41,497 nucleotides of DNA, taken from NCBI GenBank assembly GCA_018433925.1, contig JAHDQI010000309.1, positions 1 through 41,497 of the forward strand. Reading direction: 5' to 3'. The translations under genes were made by a program, and so were the position numbers. Positions 1 through 8,863 of the stretch are shown here, piece by piece. The notes below the pieces were generated by a model, which ran no database searches, was not told the origin of the DNA, and saw nothing but the letters and a program-made list of their open reading frames with translations. Positions within the stretch are counted from its first letter, which is position 1; each line of letters starts with the position of its first letter. The stretch comes from Phycisphaerae bacterium (GTDB lineage Bacteria > Planctomycetota > Phycisphaerae > Sedimentisphaerales > Anaerohalosphaeraceae).

Positions 1-792
1 ACCAATGACGGGATCACGGATTTTGCGGATCTTCTGATTGTGGCCGAGCGATGGCTTTTACAGGGATATCATCCCTTTTACAAAGCCAGGGGGACGGACT
101 TTACTCGCGATACCCTCATCAACCTTGAGGACTTTTCCTGCCTTGCGGGCGAGTGGCTGAATAAGAAGCCGGTCAAAGATCCTGTCGCCCACTGGACCTT
201 TGATGAGGACTGGCTGGATACAAGCGGACGTTATCCGGGGACACCTCTGGGGGGCGCATTGATCAGCCGCAGTTTTTCGAGGGTCGGCTCCGGCGCCGCC
301 TATTTTGACGGCCTTGATGATGCCGTCATCATAGAAGGGTATAAAGGAGTCAGCGGCCAAAACGATCGGACCGTCTGCTTCTGGATGAATTCCACAGATA
401 TTAATCAGGGGCTGATTGGCTGGGGAAGCTATGAAGACTATGCCAAGTGGGTGATCACGACATTTGATGAAGGGAACCTTATTGTACGCGTGCAGCAGGG
501 TAATGTGGTTGGAAGTTCGACATTGAATGATGGTCTATGGCATCATATCGCGGTCGTCCTGGATGTGGACGGAGCCGAAGCCAATACCGGGGATATTCAG
601 ATTTATGTCGACGGCCTGGGTATCTCGACGGATGGGATGGCTTCTCCTGTTGATACGGATGCCTATTATAATGTTTCTATAGGTTGGTTTGAGGGTGAAA
701 ATTATTATCGTGGATTCATGGATGACCTGCGGATTTATGATGTTGCGCTGAATCCAAAGCAGATTGCGGACATTTATTATGCGAATGAGTAA
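1..792 (+). CDS. Secreted dockerin-like / LamG-domain protein, 5'-truncated
   Basis: Only the C-terminal 263 codons are present: the frame is open from base 1 and ends at TAA 790-792, so the true start lies upstream of the window. The first ~55 residues hold two dockerin-like EF-hand half repeats (DGITDFADLLIVAERWL, then INLEDFSCLAGEWL). From about residue 60 to the end is a concanavalin-A/LamG-type jelly roll: it opens with VAHWTFDE, has AAYFDGLDDAV and WHHIAVVLD strands, and closes with MDDLRIYDVALN. Such LamG modules in planctomycetes usually sit on large extracellular carbohydrate-binding or degrading proteins. The dockerin pair lies before the LamG module here, whereas it is terminal in the other dockerin-like proteins of the window. 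The catalytic part, if any, is missing, so no substrate can be named. Confidence 0.9.
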   Translation, partial: TNDGITDFADLLIVAERWLLQGYHPFYKARGTDFTRDTLINLEDFSCLAGEWLNKKPVKDPVAHWTFDEDWLDTSGRYPGTPLGGALISRSFSRVGSGAAYFDGLDDAVIIEGYKGVSGQNDRTVCFWMNSTDINQGLIGWGSYEDYAKWVITTFDEGNLIVRVQQGNVVGSSTLNDGLWHHIAVVLDVDGAEANTGDIQIYVDGLGISTDGMASPVDTDAYYNVSIGWFEGENYYRGFMDDLRIYDVALNPKQIADIYYANE

Positions 793-935
793 TTCCCGCA
801 ACAACCCGGCCGGGGAATCGCACGAATGACAGAGCCGGGCGGGTAAGGCAGACGATGTGGGGGCGATAGGGATTTCGAATTGCCGATTGTGGAATCGCCT
901 TCGGCGAAGACTGGTTCGTTCTGTAATATCTGTAT

Positions 936-963
936 TTGACCGGAAGGGCGATGTGTGTATAAT
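936..963 (+). promoter_or_regulatory. Probable sigma70-type promoter of ackA
   Basis: TTGACC (936-941) and a perfect TATAAT (958-963) are separated by 16 nt, placing a transcription start near 970 and a short leader before the ackA start at 1009. This is the strongest consensus match in the 793-1008 spacer. The rest of that spacer holds only a small TTCG-loop hairpin near 895-910 without a T-run. Confidence 0.75.
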
Positions 964-1008
964 GGCTTGTTTTTATGACTCCGCCAAGCTAAATAAGGGA
1001 AAAGAGAG

Positions 1009-2196
1009 ATGAAAGTACTTGTAATTAATGCCGGCAGTTCGTCGATTAAGTATCAGCTTTTTGAGATGCCGGCCGCGACGGTGCTGGCCCGTGGGATGGT
1101 CGAACGGATCGGCTCGGAGCAGTCGGGGCTTTCGTACCATCAGGCCGGGCAGAAGGGGTCTCGGGATGTGCAGGCGGGCGATCATCAGCAGGCGATGGGG
1201 GTGATTCTTCAGGCGCTGACCGATGCGCAAATCGGCGCTTTGCATGATATTCAGGAGATCGCGGCCGTGGGGCACCGAGTCGTCCACGGGGGCGAGGAGT
1301 TCACCGATTCGGTCAAGATCGATCCGGATGTGCTGGATTCCATCGAGCGGTTTGCCGACCTGGCCCCGCTGCACAATCCGCCGAACCTGACGGGCATTCG
1401 CGCGGCGCAACAGGCCCTGCCGGAGGCGGTGCAGGTGGCCTGTTTTGATACGGCCTTTCACGCGAGCATTCCCAAGGCGGCTTATCTGTACGGCCTGCCT
1501 TATGAAATCTATGAACAGTTCCGGGTGCGCCGGTATGGCTTTCACGGGACGAGCCATCGGTATGTGGCTCGGCGTGCGGCGGCTCTGCTGGAAAGGGATC
1601 CGGCCGCATCGAATCTGATTACGTGTCACCTGGGCAACGGCTGTTCGATTACGGCCGTCAAAGAAGGCAAGAGCATCGATACGTCGATGGGCCTGACGCC
1701 GCTGGAAGGGGTTGTGATGGGGACTCGCTGCGGCGATCTGGACCCGGCTATTGTGTTTTATCTGACGGACAAGGGGTACTCCATCGAGCAGTTAAACGAG
1801 ATGTGCAATAAAAAAAGCGGGCTGCTGGGGATTTCGGGGGCCTCCAATGATATGCGCAATCTTGTTGACCTGGCTGAGGGCGGGCACGAACGGGCCAAGC
1901 TGGCCATCGATATTTTCTGCTATCGGATCAAAAAATACATCGGCACTTACACGGCCGTGCTCGGGTCGGTGGATGCGGTTGTTTTTACGGGCGGCATCGG
2001 CGAAAACAGTCCCCTGATTCGGGAGCAGGTCTGTTCGAACCTGCCGCAGATCGGGATTGAGATTGATTCGAAGCGGAACGCGGGCCGGTCCGGAGAGTAC
2101 CTGATCAGCGCAGAGCGTTCGCGGGTTCGGGTCTATGTTATCGCCACCGATGAAGAGGCCGCGATTGCCGCGGATACCTATCAGTTTGCCCGGTAA
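1009..2196 (+). CDS. ackA: Acetate kinase
   Basis: Full-length 395-residue acetate kinase (family usually about 400), catalysing acetyl phosphate + ADP to acetate + ATP in the cytoplasm, the energy-yielding last step of acetate fermentation. Seen directly: the N-terminal ASKHA phosphate loop VLVINAGSSSIKY, HRVVHGGEEF, the signature GFHGTSHRYVA with the catalytic-region histidine, HLGNGCSITAV, the adenosine-site stretch GLTPLEGVVMGTRCGDLDP, and the C-terminal FTGGIGENS loop. The start is preceded by AAAGAGAG at good spacing and by its own promoter. No phosphotransacetylase gene is next to it, so it appears to be a single-gene unit. It suggests a fermentative, anaerobic lifestyle. Confidence 0.98.
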   Translation: MKVLVINAGSSSIKYQLFEMPAATVLARGMVERIGSEQSGLSYHQAGQKGSRDVQAGDHQQAMGVILQALTDAQIGALHDIQEIAAVGHRVVHGGEEFTDSVKIDPDVLDSIERFADLAPLHNPPNLTGIRAAQQALPEAVQVACFDTAFHASIPKAAYLYGLPYEIYEQFRVRRYGFHGTSHRYVARRAAALLERDPAASNLITCHLGNGCSITAVKEGKSIDTSMGLTPLEGVVMGTRCGDLDPAIVFYLTDKGYSIEQLNEMCNKKSGLLGISGASNDMRNLVDLAEGGHERAKLAIDIFCYRIKKYIGTYTAVLGSVDAVVFTGGIGENSPLIREQVCSNLPQIGIEIDSKRNAGRSGEYLISAERSRVRVYVIATDEEAAIAADTYQFAR

Positions 2197-2268
2197 AGAG
2201 CAATAATACATCCTATATACCTGATTTTTGGTGTATATACAGGCACACACAAAATTTCAAAAGCATCC

Positions 2269-2297
2269 TTGCAATCTGCGCCGAATTTTGCTATATT
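2269..2297 (+). promoter_or_regulatory. Promoter of the ablA-symporter-ablB operon
   Basis: TTGCAA (2269-2274) and TATATT (2292-2297) are separated by exactly 17 nt, giving a start near 2304 and a leader of about 150 nt before ablA. The leader contains an inverted repeat (see the entry at 2384-2428). Confidence 0.65.
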
Positions 2298-2383
2298 GAT
2301 GTAAGCTGTTGTGTTTTCTTCGTTTACAGTCACGGTATTAAGCTTTCTCTCGCATGATTAACTAAACAAGGAAATAATTTTTC

Positions 2384-2428
2384 TTCTGCGCTACGCGGAA
2401 AAGTGACCCGGAGATACCCTGCGCAGAA
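2384..2428 (+). promoter_or_regulatory. Stem-loop in the ablA 5' leader
   Basis: TTCTGCGC (2384-2391) and its exact complement GCGCAGAA (2421-2428) can form an 8-bp stem closing a 29-nt purine-rich loop that contains GTGACCCGGAG. The stem ends 12 nt before the ablA Shine-Dalgarno sequence. It does not match any riboswitch class I recognise. It could be a regulatory leader or simply a chance hairpin. Confidence 0.4.
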
Positions 2429-2452
2429 TCGAATACAAGAAAGGACGGACCA

Positions 2453-3766
2453 TTGAAGACATTAACGGACAGACAGCAGGAAGTATTCGGCCGGATCGAT
2501 AAAGATGCCCGGCCTTCGCGCTGGCAGGACTGGAAGTGGCAGATTCGTCACTCGATTCGGGATATTGAAACGTTTGAAAAGCTGTTTTGTATCCAGTTTT
2601 CGGACGAGGAACGTCAGGAACTGGATAAAACGGTCGGCCGTTTTCCGGTCTCGATTACGCCGTATTACGCCTCGCTGATTGACACGGATGAGATTGAAAA
2701 CGATCCGATTTTCAAGCAGTCGTTTCCGAACCGGTGGGAGCTGGAGATGAATCCGTGCGAGCTGGCCGATCCGCTGGCCGAGGACAAAGACAGCCCGGCC
2801 CCGGGGATTACGCATCGGTATCCGGACCGGGTGCTGTTCCTGGTCAGCAACACCTGTTCGATGTACTGCCGTCACTGCACGCGAAAGCGGCGGGTGGGGG
2901 ACCGGGATTTTATTCCGGACCGTGAGACGATCCTGGAGGGCATCGAGTACATTCAAAACCATCCGGAGGTGCGGGATGTGCTGCTTTCGGGGGGCGATCC
3001 GCTGATGCTTTCGGACGAGTACCTGGACTGGATTTTGACGGAGCTGCGCGCGATCGAGCATGTGGAGATCGTGCGGATCGGCACGCGGATGCCGGTGGTG
3101 CTGCCGTATCGAATCACGGACGGGCTGACGGAGATGCTCAAGAAGCATCATCCGCTGTGGATCAATACGCATTTTAATCACCCGCGTGAGATTACCGCGT
3201 CCTCTCGCGAGGCGCTTCGGAAACTGGCGGACGCGGGGATTCCGCTGGGCAACCAGTCGGTTTTGCTGGCGGGGGTCAACGACTGCCCGCGGATTATCAA
3301 GGCGCTGGTTCACAAGCTGGTGGAGAACCGGGTGCGGCCGTATTATCTGTATCAGTGCGACCTGTCGGAGGGGCTGGTTCATTTCCGCACGCCGGTCGGC
3401 AAGGGGATTGAAATTATTGAAAGTCTGATCGGGCATACCACGGGGTTTGCGGTGCCGACGTATGTGATTGATGCGCCCGGGGGCGGGGGGAAGATTCCCG
3501 TTCAGCCCAACTACATCATAAGCTGGTCGACGAACAAGGTGGTGCTTCGCAATTATGAAGGGGTGATTACGTCTTATCAGCAGCCCGATTCGTACAAGCC
3601 GTATTTCTGCGACCGAAACTGCCGGGATTGTCATCTCCAGCTTAAGCTGGGCGACGCCGACGAGTGGAAGGCCGTGGGCATCCAGAAGCTGCTGGATGAT
3701 TCGGACCAGTCCATCTCGCTGATTCCGAAAAGCAATGAGCGTCATAACCGCCGAGAGGCCGAATGA
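2453..3766 (+). CDS. ablA: Lysine 2,3-aminomutase (KamA/AblA radical SAM enzyme)
   Basis: Radical-SAM, PLP-dependent enzyme that converts L-alpha-lysine to L-beta-lysine, the first step in making the compatible solute N-epsilon-acetyl-beta-lysine. The protein has 437 residues from a TTG start, chosen because AAAGGA lies 7 nt upstream and the N-terminus aligns well with the family. Visible motifs: the iron-sulfur triad C135-x3-C139-x2-C142 (CSMYCRHC), the SAM-side [10 protein letters not shown] segment, the PLP lysine K347 in DAPGGGGK, and a zinc-site cluster C386/C390/C393 with C278. The next gene starts inside its stop codon (ATGA overlap), and an ablB homologue follows, so it is assigned to osmolyte synthesis rather than lysine fermentation. 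No kamD/kamE genes are present, which supports this. Confidence 0.95.
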   Translation: MKTLTDRQQEVFGRIDKDARPSRWQDWKWQIRHSIRDIETFEKLFCIQFSDEERQELDKTVGRFPVSITPYYASLIDTDEIENDPIFKQSFPNRWELEMNPCELADPLAEDKDSPAPGITHRYPDRVLFLVSNTCSMYCRHCTRKRRVGDRDFIPDRETILEGIEYIQNHPEVRDVLLSGGDPLMLSDEYLDWILTELRAIEHVEIVRIGTRMPVVLPYRITDGLTEMLKKHHPLWINTHFNHPREITASSREALRKLADAGIPLGNQSVLLAGVNDCPRIIKALVHKLVENRVRPYYLYQCDLSEGLVHFRTPVGKGIEIIESLIGHTTGFAVPTYVIDAPGGGGKIPVQPNYIISWSTNKVVLRNYEGVITSYQQPDSYKPYFCDRNCRDCHLQLKLGDADEWKAVGIQKLLDDSDQSISLIPKSNERHNRREAE

Positions 3767-5223
3767 GCCTTGTTGATTTTATCATTTTTGCCCTCTATAT
3801 GGCCGGCGTTCTGGGGATCGGGTATTACCATTTTCGCCGGAACCAAACCGCGGAGGATTATTACATCGGCAGCCGCAACATCCCGGCTTCGTATGTGGGG
3901 CTTTCGCTGGTGGCCACGGACGTGGGCGGGGGCTTTTCGATCGGGCTGGGGGGCCTGGGTTTTGTGATGGGGCTTTCGGGAAGCTGGCTGCTGTTTACGG
4001 GGCTGGCCGGGGCCTGGCTCAGCGCGGTGTTTCTGATTCCGCGCATCAAACAATTAGATCGCCGGTACGGTTTTATGACCTACCCGGATTTTCTTCGGCA
4101 CCGGTATAACGCCAAGGTGGCGCTGGCCGCCTCGGTGATATCGGGGCTGGGGTATATGGGCTTTACGGGCGCCCAGCTTCTGGCGGGGGCCAAGCTGGCC
4201 TCCGGGGCGCTGATCCCCACGGCGCCTCTGGGCCTTTCGCCGCTTCATTTTTCGCTGATCCTGATCGCGGTGATCACGATCGGTTATACGGTCATCGGCG
4301 GCCTGAAAGCGGTGATTTATACGGATGCCCTGCAATGGGTGATTCTGCTTTCGGGACTTATTTTCGTCACGATTCCGGTGACGCTCTGGAAGATCGGCGG
4401 TCCGGGCCGCCTGCGGGAAGCATTGCCGGCGGAGTTTTTTTCGCTGACTCACATTTCGCCGATGACGTTTGTGAACTGGATGGTGACGATTATTCCGATC
4501 TGGCTGATCGGGATGACGCTGTATCAGCGGATGTACGCGTGCAAGGATGCGCGGGAGGCCCGCAAAGCGTGGTTTATCGCGGGCCTGTTTGAGTATCCGA
4601 TTATGGCGTTTACGGGGGTTGTGCTGGGCATGTGCGCACGGGTGATTTTTCCGGAGGCCGAATCGGAGATGGCGATGCCGATGCTGATTAAGGAGATTTT
4701 GCCGATCGGGGTCACGGGGATTGTGATTGCGGCGTATTTTTCGGCGATTATGTCCACGGCCGACAGTTGCCTGATGGCCTCTTCGGGCAATTTCGTCAAT
4801 GACATTCTCCAGCGTTATTTTCTGCCGCGGATGAGTGAGAAAACCGTCATGCGTCTTTCCCAGGTCGCCACGGGTCTGCTGGGCATCGGGGCGGTGATTC
4901 TGGCGGTGGGTTTTGAAAAAGTGCTCGATATGATTTTGAACGCGTACGCGTTTATGGTCGCCGGGTTGTTTATTCCGACGCTGGGGGCCTATTTCTGGAA
5001 GCGGGGCAGTTCGGCCGGGGCTTTGTGGGGGATTGTCGCCGGCGGGGTTGTCGCGCTGGCGCTGCTGCGCGGGTGGGTGTCTTTGCCGGAGCCGCTGGGG
5101 CGGATCGGGCTGGACCCGTGCGCTTACGGAATTGCCGCTTCGCTGGCGGCGTTTTTGGCCGGTTCGTTTCTGCGACCGGATGTCCCTGCTTGTTCCCCTT
5201 CTGACGGAGACAACGATGGCTGA
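3763..5223 (+). CDS. Sodium/solute symporter (SSS family)
   Basis: A 486-residue integral membrane protein with about 13 hydrophobic helices, typical of the SSS family (proline, pantothenate, sugar or osmolyte uptake driven by Na+). Recognisable features include the N-terminal [21 protein letters not shown] segment, the [13 protein letters not shown] stretch, [19 protein letters not shown], and [19 protein letters not shown], the conserved Na2-site/signature region. It overlaps ablA by 4 nt (ATGA) and ablB by 8 nt, so all three are translationally coupled. Its position between the two biosynthetic genes suggests it imports lysine, a related precursor, or the osmolyte itself, but the substrate cannot be read from sequence. 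The family call is secure; the solute is inference. Confidence 0.93.
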   Translation: MSLVDFIIFALYMAGVLGIGYYHFRRNQTAEDYYIGSRNIPASYVGLSLVATDVGGGFSIGLGGLGFVMGLSGSWLLFTGLAGAWLSAVFLIPRIKQLDRRYGFMTYPDFLRHRYNAKVALAASVISGLGYMGFTGAQLLAGAKLASGALIPTAPLGLSPLHFSLILIAVITIGYTVIGGLKAVIYTDALQWVILLSGLIFVTIPVTLWKIGGPGRLREALPAEFFSLTHISPMTFVNWMVTIIPIWLIGMTLYQRMYACKDAREARKAWFIAGLFEYPIMAFTGVVLGMCARVIFPEAESEMAMPMLIKEILPIGVTGIVIAAYFSAIMSTADSCLMASSGNFVNDILQRYFLPRMSEKTVMRLSQVATGLLGIGAVILAVGFEKVLDMILNAYAFMVAGLFIPTLGAYFWKRGSSAGALWGIVAGGVVALALLRGWVSLPEPLGRIGLDPCAYGIAASLAAFLAGSFLRPDVPACSPSDGDNDG

Positions 5224-6052
5224 TACCATTGAAACCCTGGACCGTTCCCTGATTCAGCACGGACCGGACAATGAGCGCATTTACCTGATGAAGGTCTGCG
5301 GCGAGGATCTGCCGGGGCTGCTGGGCAAAATGGACCGGCTGGCCGAGAAGCAGGGCTATACGAAGATATTTGCCAAGGTGCCTCTCCAGGTCAAGGGCCT
5401 GTTTCGGCAACGGGATTACGTTCAGGAGGCGGCCGTACCGGGTTTTTATCACGGCCAGGTGGACGGGGTTTTTCTGGCCAAGTACCTGAACCCGACGCGG
5501 CGTCAGGATCCCCGTCGGGAACGGATCGATACGATTCTGGAGACGGCGCGACAGGCCGCGGATCAATCGGAGGCCGCCGAGGCGCCCCGGGCCTTTACGG
5601 TTCGGCCGGCCGAGGCATCGGACGCGGAGGAAATGGCCGATCTGTTTCGGCAGGTTTTTGAAAGCTACCCGTTCCCGATTTTTAATCCGCGTTATCTGCA
5701 AGAGACGATGGAAAGCCATGTTCAGTATTTCTGCGCGCTGGACGGCGGCCGCATCGCCGCGGTCAGCTCGTGCGAGATGGACCGGTCGGCGGAGAACGTG
5801 GAGATGACGGATTTTGCCACGCTGCCGGAGTACCGCAAGCGGGGGCTGGCCCAGTTGCTTCTGTCCACCATGGAAGACCACATGCGGGCGCTGGGGATGC
5901 AGACGTTTTATACCATTGCCCGTTCGCTTTCGCCGGGCATGAATATCACCTTCGCCAAGAGAAACTACACGTACGGGGGCACATTGATTCAAAACACCAA
6001 CATTTGCGGCCGGCTGGAAAGCATGAATGTCTGGTACAAAAACACGGGGTAG
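5216..6052 (+). CDS. ablB: Beta-lysine N6-acetyltransferase (AblB-like GNAT)
   Basis: A 278-residue protein expected to transfer acetyl from acetyl-CoA to the epsilon amino group of beta-lysine, completing N-epsilon-acetyl-beta-lysine synthesis. The N-terminal ~120 residues match the AblB-specific part ([24 protein letters not shown]). The C-terminal GNAT domain (about 128-278) contains the acetyl-CoA loop [11 protein letters not shown] and a [23 protein letters not shown] ending characteristic of AblB. The ATG at 5216 is chosen over more upstream starts because GGAG lies 6 nt before it and the upstream extension is Arg/Trp/Cys-rich shadow sequence inside the symporter gene. It is the last gene of the operon and converges on the DMT transporter gene with an 8-nt gap. 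Confidence 0.92.
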   Translation: MADTIETLDRSLIQHGPDNERIYLMKVCGEDLPGLLGKMDRLAEKQGYTKIFAKVPLQVKGLFRQRDYVQEAAVPGFYHGQVDGVFLAKYLNPTRRQDPRRERIDTILETARQAADQSEAAEAPRAFTVRPAEASDAEEMADLFRQVFESYPFPIFNPRYLQETMESHVQYFCALDGGRIAAVSSCEMDRSAENVEMTDFATLPEYRKRGLAQLLLSTMEDHMRALGMQTFYTIARSLSPGMNITFAKRNYTYGGTLIQNTNICGRLESMNVWYKNTG

Positions 6053-6060
6053 GGGGGCGG

Positions 6061-6975
6061 TCAGGCCGCATTTCTTTTTTGCTGGGCCCGGATAAAAAAG
6101 CCCGACCCGGTCACAAGCAGCAGGCCGAAGAGCCACTGGAGGGTCGTCAGCCGTTCGTGAAAGAGCACCGACGAGAACAGCAGCACCGTAAACGGGCGAA
6201 GCAGGAGAAACATTGTCGGGATGCTGGCCCAGATGCGGCGGATGGCCGAGTAATAGAGCACATGCCCCAGCGCGATTCCGCTGAGGGCCGAGAGGATGAC
6301 ATAACTCCAGCGGGCGGCATCCAGATTCAGGCCGTCGGCCGGGCGGCCGAACAGAAAAGCGAGAATTCCGTGCCCGATGACGGTATAGACCGTGATTACG
6401 GAAAAACTCAGCCGCGCATCGACGTGCCCGAGGCAGCGTTTGACCGAGACCGTATAGCATCCCCAGCCGAAGGCCATCGCCGCGGCCAGCAGCGCGCCGG
6501 CCAGTGTGGCGCGGGCCGAAAACTCCGGGTGAAAAACGACGACCCCGAAGACACCGGCTACGGACAGAACGATGCCCGTCCAGAAAGAGCCGCTGGACAA
6601 CAGCCGGCGCTCCTCGTGAAAGAACATCATGGAAAACAGCGTCACCCAGAAGACCAGCGTCATCGTCACCAGCGTAATAAATCCCGGATCGGCGAAATAG
6701 AACGCGGCGGCATAAAAGCTCTGGGCGGCCAGATTGAAGGCCGTCGGCAGCAGGGCCTGGGCAAAGAGCCGCCGGTCGATGCCGTTGCGCAGGGCATAGG
6801 CGATCAGAAACGGCATCCAGAATACAAAGGATACGCCGTAGCGGAGGAAATTCTGCGTCCAGGAGTCGAGGTATCCGGTCAGGGCTTTGATGTAGAGGGG
6901 GGCGATGGTCCAGCAGATCATGAACCCGAGACAGGACAAGGCGGCGGAGGGCTGAAGCGGTCGGGCGGTTTTCAT
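6061..6975 (-). CDS. EamA-type drug/metabolite transporter
   Basis: A 304-residue protein with about ten transmembrane helices in two EamA repeats: the first starts around LGFMICWTIAPLYIKAL, the second around GALLAAAMAFGWGCYTVSVKR. Each repeat ends in the familiar glycine-rich ALSGIALGHVLYYSAIRRI / LFGLLLVTGSGFFI type segment, and the C-terminus is basic (RAQQKRNAA), expected in the cytoplasm. DMT proteins export or exchange small metabolites; the substrate is unknown. Its ATG overlaps the stop of the upstream 575-residue gene by 4 nt (ATGA), so the two are almost certainly co-translated and may share a process. Confidence 0.92.
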   Translation of the reverse strand: MKTARPLQPSAALSCLGFMICWTIAPLYIKALTGYLDSWTQNFLRYGVSFVFWMPFLIAYALRNGIDRRLFAQALLPTAFNLAAQSFYAAAFYFADPGFITLVTMTLVFWVTLFSMMFFHEERRLLSSGSFWTGIVLSVAGVFGVVVFHPEFSARATLAGALLAAAMAFGWGCYTVSVKRCLGHVDARLSFSVITVYTVIGHGILAFLFGRPADGLNLDAARWSYVILSALSGIALGHVLYYSAIRRIWASIPTMFLLLRPFTVLLFSSVLFHERLTTLQWLFGLLLVTGSGFFIRAQQKRNAA

Positions 6976-8699
6976 TCGGATTCGCTTATTTGATATTCAT
7001 CGCGGTCGATCCGGATCCGCTTTCGCAGGGGCTTGGCGGACTTGAAGAGATACTCCCGGCCGGCCGTCCGGACCACGGTCTCCGGGCGGATGTCGATGGT
7101 GACGGACTGATCGGGATCGCGTTCGCGGAGAACGTTGGCCAGATAAAACGCCTTTTCGATGCCGTCGCCGGTCTGGTAGTTGGCCACCTCGTCGGGCTGG
7201 GCCAGCCGGGGTCCGTCATAGATGGAGTCGTTGGGCAGGGCCTGAAGGCGGCGATAGATTTGGTCCTCGGTTTGATCGCGGCTCTGTTCGATGGAGACCG
7301 GGCATCGCTCGACGGCGGCCTTGACAAACGGCTCCCAGTCGCATCGGGTCATATCGCGAAAGGCGTAAAACGCCAGGTCGGCCGTGGGATTTTCGGCGCG
7401 GACCGACTGGAGATAGTCGATGATCTGCTCGCGGCTCCAGTCCGCCCGGATCTGAATCGGACGGACGGATTCATAGTGTTTTTCGGCGGCGGGCAGGCGC
7501 GGGCTGATGTGCAGAAACTCGGCCAGCTCCTCGGTCAGTTTTTCGGCCTCGGGGACAATGGCGGCCAGGAAGCGGGCCAGTTTTTGGCGTCCCTTGGGAT
7601 CGCGGATATCGATTTTTTCGTATTCGACAAACGCGATCAACTGCTCGCAGCAGAGCCGCCCCTCGATCTGGTAGGGGCTGAAATCCTCTTCCTCGACCTC
7701 TTCGAGCAGTTTGTCGAAGGTCGCGTCATGAATCCGATAGGGGCTGCCGTGTTCATAGCCGAAGAGCACCTCGGACTGGACGAACATCCGCTCGCCCCGC
7801 CGGTGTCGGCAGAACTGAAAATACGGCTGATAGTCGCGGCTGCACCGGAGGAAATTGGCGAAGTTGAGTTGATCGAGAGGGGCGCTGAGGTACTCCCCCA
7901 GTCGCTGCCGCAAATGCCGATAGCGGTCCGGATCGATGGTGGCCCGGTCGTAAAAACAGTGGATCCAGCCGGTGTTGTTGGCCACGAGGGTGACCTGCTC
8001 GTTGCGAATGGCCCGCTGGGCCTTGTTGGAGATTTCCGTTCCGTTAAACCACATGCTTTGGGTAACCAGGCGGCGGTTGTTGGTGATGACGCCGTCCTGG
8101 ATGTCGAGAAAGTTCTGCGAATGAAGAGGCGTGAGGATCATAAAGATATCCTCCAGCGGGATGCCGCAGACGAGGAAGGCCGCGGCGGCGTAGAGGGTCG
8201 AGAGGGACACGCACTCGCCGGCCCCGGTCTGGTAGCCGTCTTTGAGCCGAAAGGCGGCCATCGCCTCGGCGGTTTCGGTCTTCCAGTAGGGGATGATGTC
8301 GCCTTCGTACTGATCGAGGCCGAAATGCCGCCGGATGTCCACGTCGAAATAATACTGGTCGCCCGTGTAGCCGAAGAGGGCGTTGGAGCGGGCGATATCC
8401 TCCGGCGAGATAAACGCTTTAAAGCGGGCCAGTTCGGTATCCTTATGGGTCAGGCCCCAGGTATTGAGATCGAGGTTGAACTCGAACTCGTCCATGATGT
8501 ACTGGCGGAGGCGCATGAGTTTTCGCCAGGGGCTTTTGCCTTCCAGTTTTTTGAAGGTCTCATCCTCGCGCCACTTCCAGATGAGCGGACTCATGATGTT
8601 GGCCAGGACCAGGGCGTACATCAGCTCGGGGAAAACAAAACATTCCATATCCGAAAGCGTAATCGCGGAACTGTATTTTTCGAGATTTTTTGCGTCCAT
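6972..8699 (-). CDS. Uncharacterised 575-aa protein with transglutaminase-like core
   Basis: I do not recognise this as a named family. It is a soluble, acidic, 575-residue protein with no signal peptide. Residues ~155-210 resemble a transglutaminase/papain-like core: Cys163 in GAGECVSLSTLY followed by a CGIPLEDI turn, then His193 in LHSQNFLDIQDG, and Asn207/208 where the third catalytic residue would fall. This gives a possible Cys-His-Asn set rather than the usual Cys-His-Asp. The C-terminal ~150 residues are charged and end in a short beta-rich segment. It is translationally coupled to the downstream DMT transporter. A promoter with -10 only 8 nt from the ATG implies a leaderless mRNA. The fold assignment is inference and the biological role is unknown. 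Confidence 0.85.
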   Translation of the reverse strand: MDAKNLEKYSSAITLSDMECFVFPELMYALVLANIMSPLIWKWREDETFKKLEGKSPWRKLMRLRQYIMDEFEFNLDLNTWGLTHKDTELARFKAFISPEDIARSNALFGYTGDQYYFDVDIRRHFGLDQYEGDIIPYWKTETAEAMAAFRLKDGYQTGAGECVSLSTLYAAAAFLVCGIPLEDIFMILTPLHSQNFLDIQDGVITNNRRLVTQSMWFNGTEISNKAQRAIRNEQVTLVANNTGWIHCFYDRATIDPDRYRHLRQRLGEYLSAPLDQLNFANFLRCSRDYQPYFQFCRHRRGERMFVQSEVLFGYEHGSPYRIHDATFDKLLEEVEEEDFSPYQIEGRLCCEQLIAFVEYEKIDIRDPKGRQKLARFLAAIVPEAEKLTEELAEFLHISPRLPAAEKHYESVRPIQIRADWSREQIIDYLQSVRAENPTADLAFYAFRDMTRCDWEPFVKAAVERCPVSIEQSRDQTEDQIYRRLQALPNDSIYDGPRLAQPDEVANYQTGDGIEKAFYLANVLRERDPDQSVTIDIRPETVVRTAGREYLFKSAKPLRKRIRIDRDEYQISESE

Positions 8700-8707
8700 A
8701 GTGAATC

Positions 8708-8736
8708 ATTCTACCCGCGGGCAGGCAAAAAGGCAA
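8708..8736 (-). promoter_or_regulatory. Promoter of the 575-aa gene / DMT operon (leaderless)
   Basis: Read on the minus strand, TTGCCT (8736-8731) and TAGAAT (8713-8708) are separated by 17 nt. Only 8 nt lie between the -10 box and the ATG at 8699, so transcription should begin almost at the start codon. No Shine-Dalgarno sequence is available upstream. Confidence 0.6.
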
Positions 8737-8771
8737 TGAGGGAAAAGCCGCTGCCGGGGGCCGTTTTTTTA

Positions 8772-8799
8772 TTGAATGAAGGCCCCGGAACGATATAAT
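8772..8799 (+). promoter_or_regulatory. Promoter of the GH2 lipoprotein gene
   Basis: TTGAAT (8772-8777) and a perfect TATAAT (8794-8799) with a 16-nt spacer predict a start near 8806 and a ~58-nt leader. AAAGGAG (8851-8857) serves as ribosome-binding site. It lies divergently from the promoter at 8708-8736. Confidence 0.65.
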
Positions 8800-8863
8800 C
8801 AGCCATGAAAACGGGAAACTGAAAGGACTCTGATTATCCAACCGAAACTCAAAGGAGCTCGAC

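Noticed and set aside
2462-3745. Long open reading frame antisense to ablA
   Set aside because: It mirrors the high-GC codon pattern of ablA, is Arg/His/Pro-rich with no ribosome-binding site or family motif, and ablA is a certain gene.
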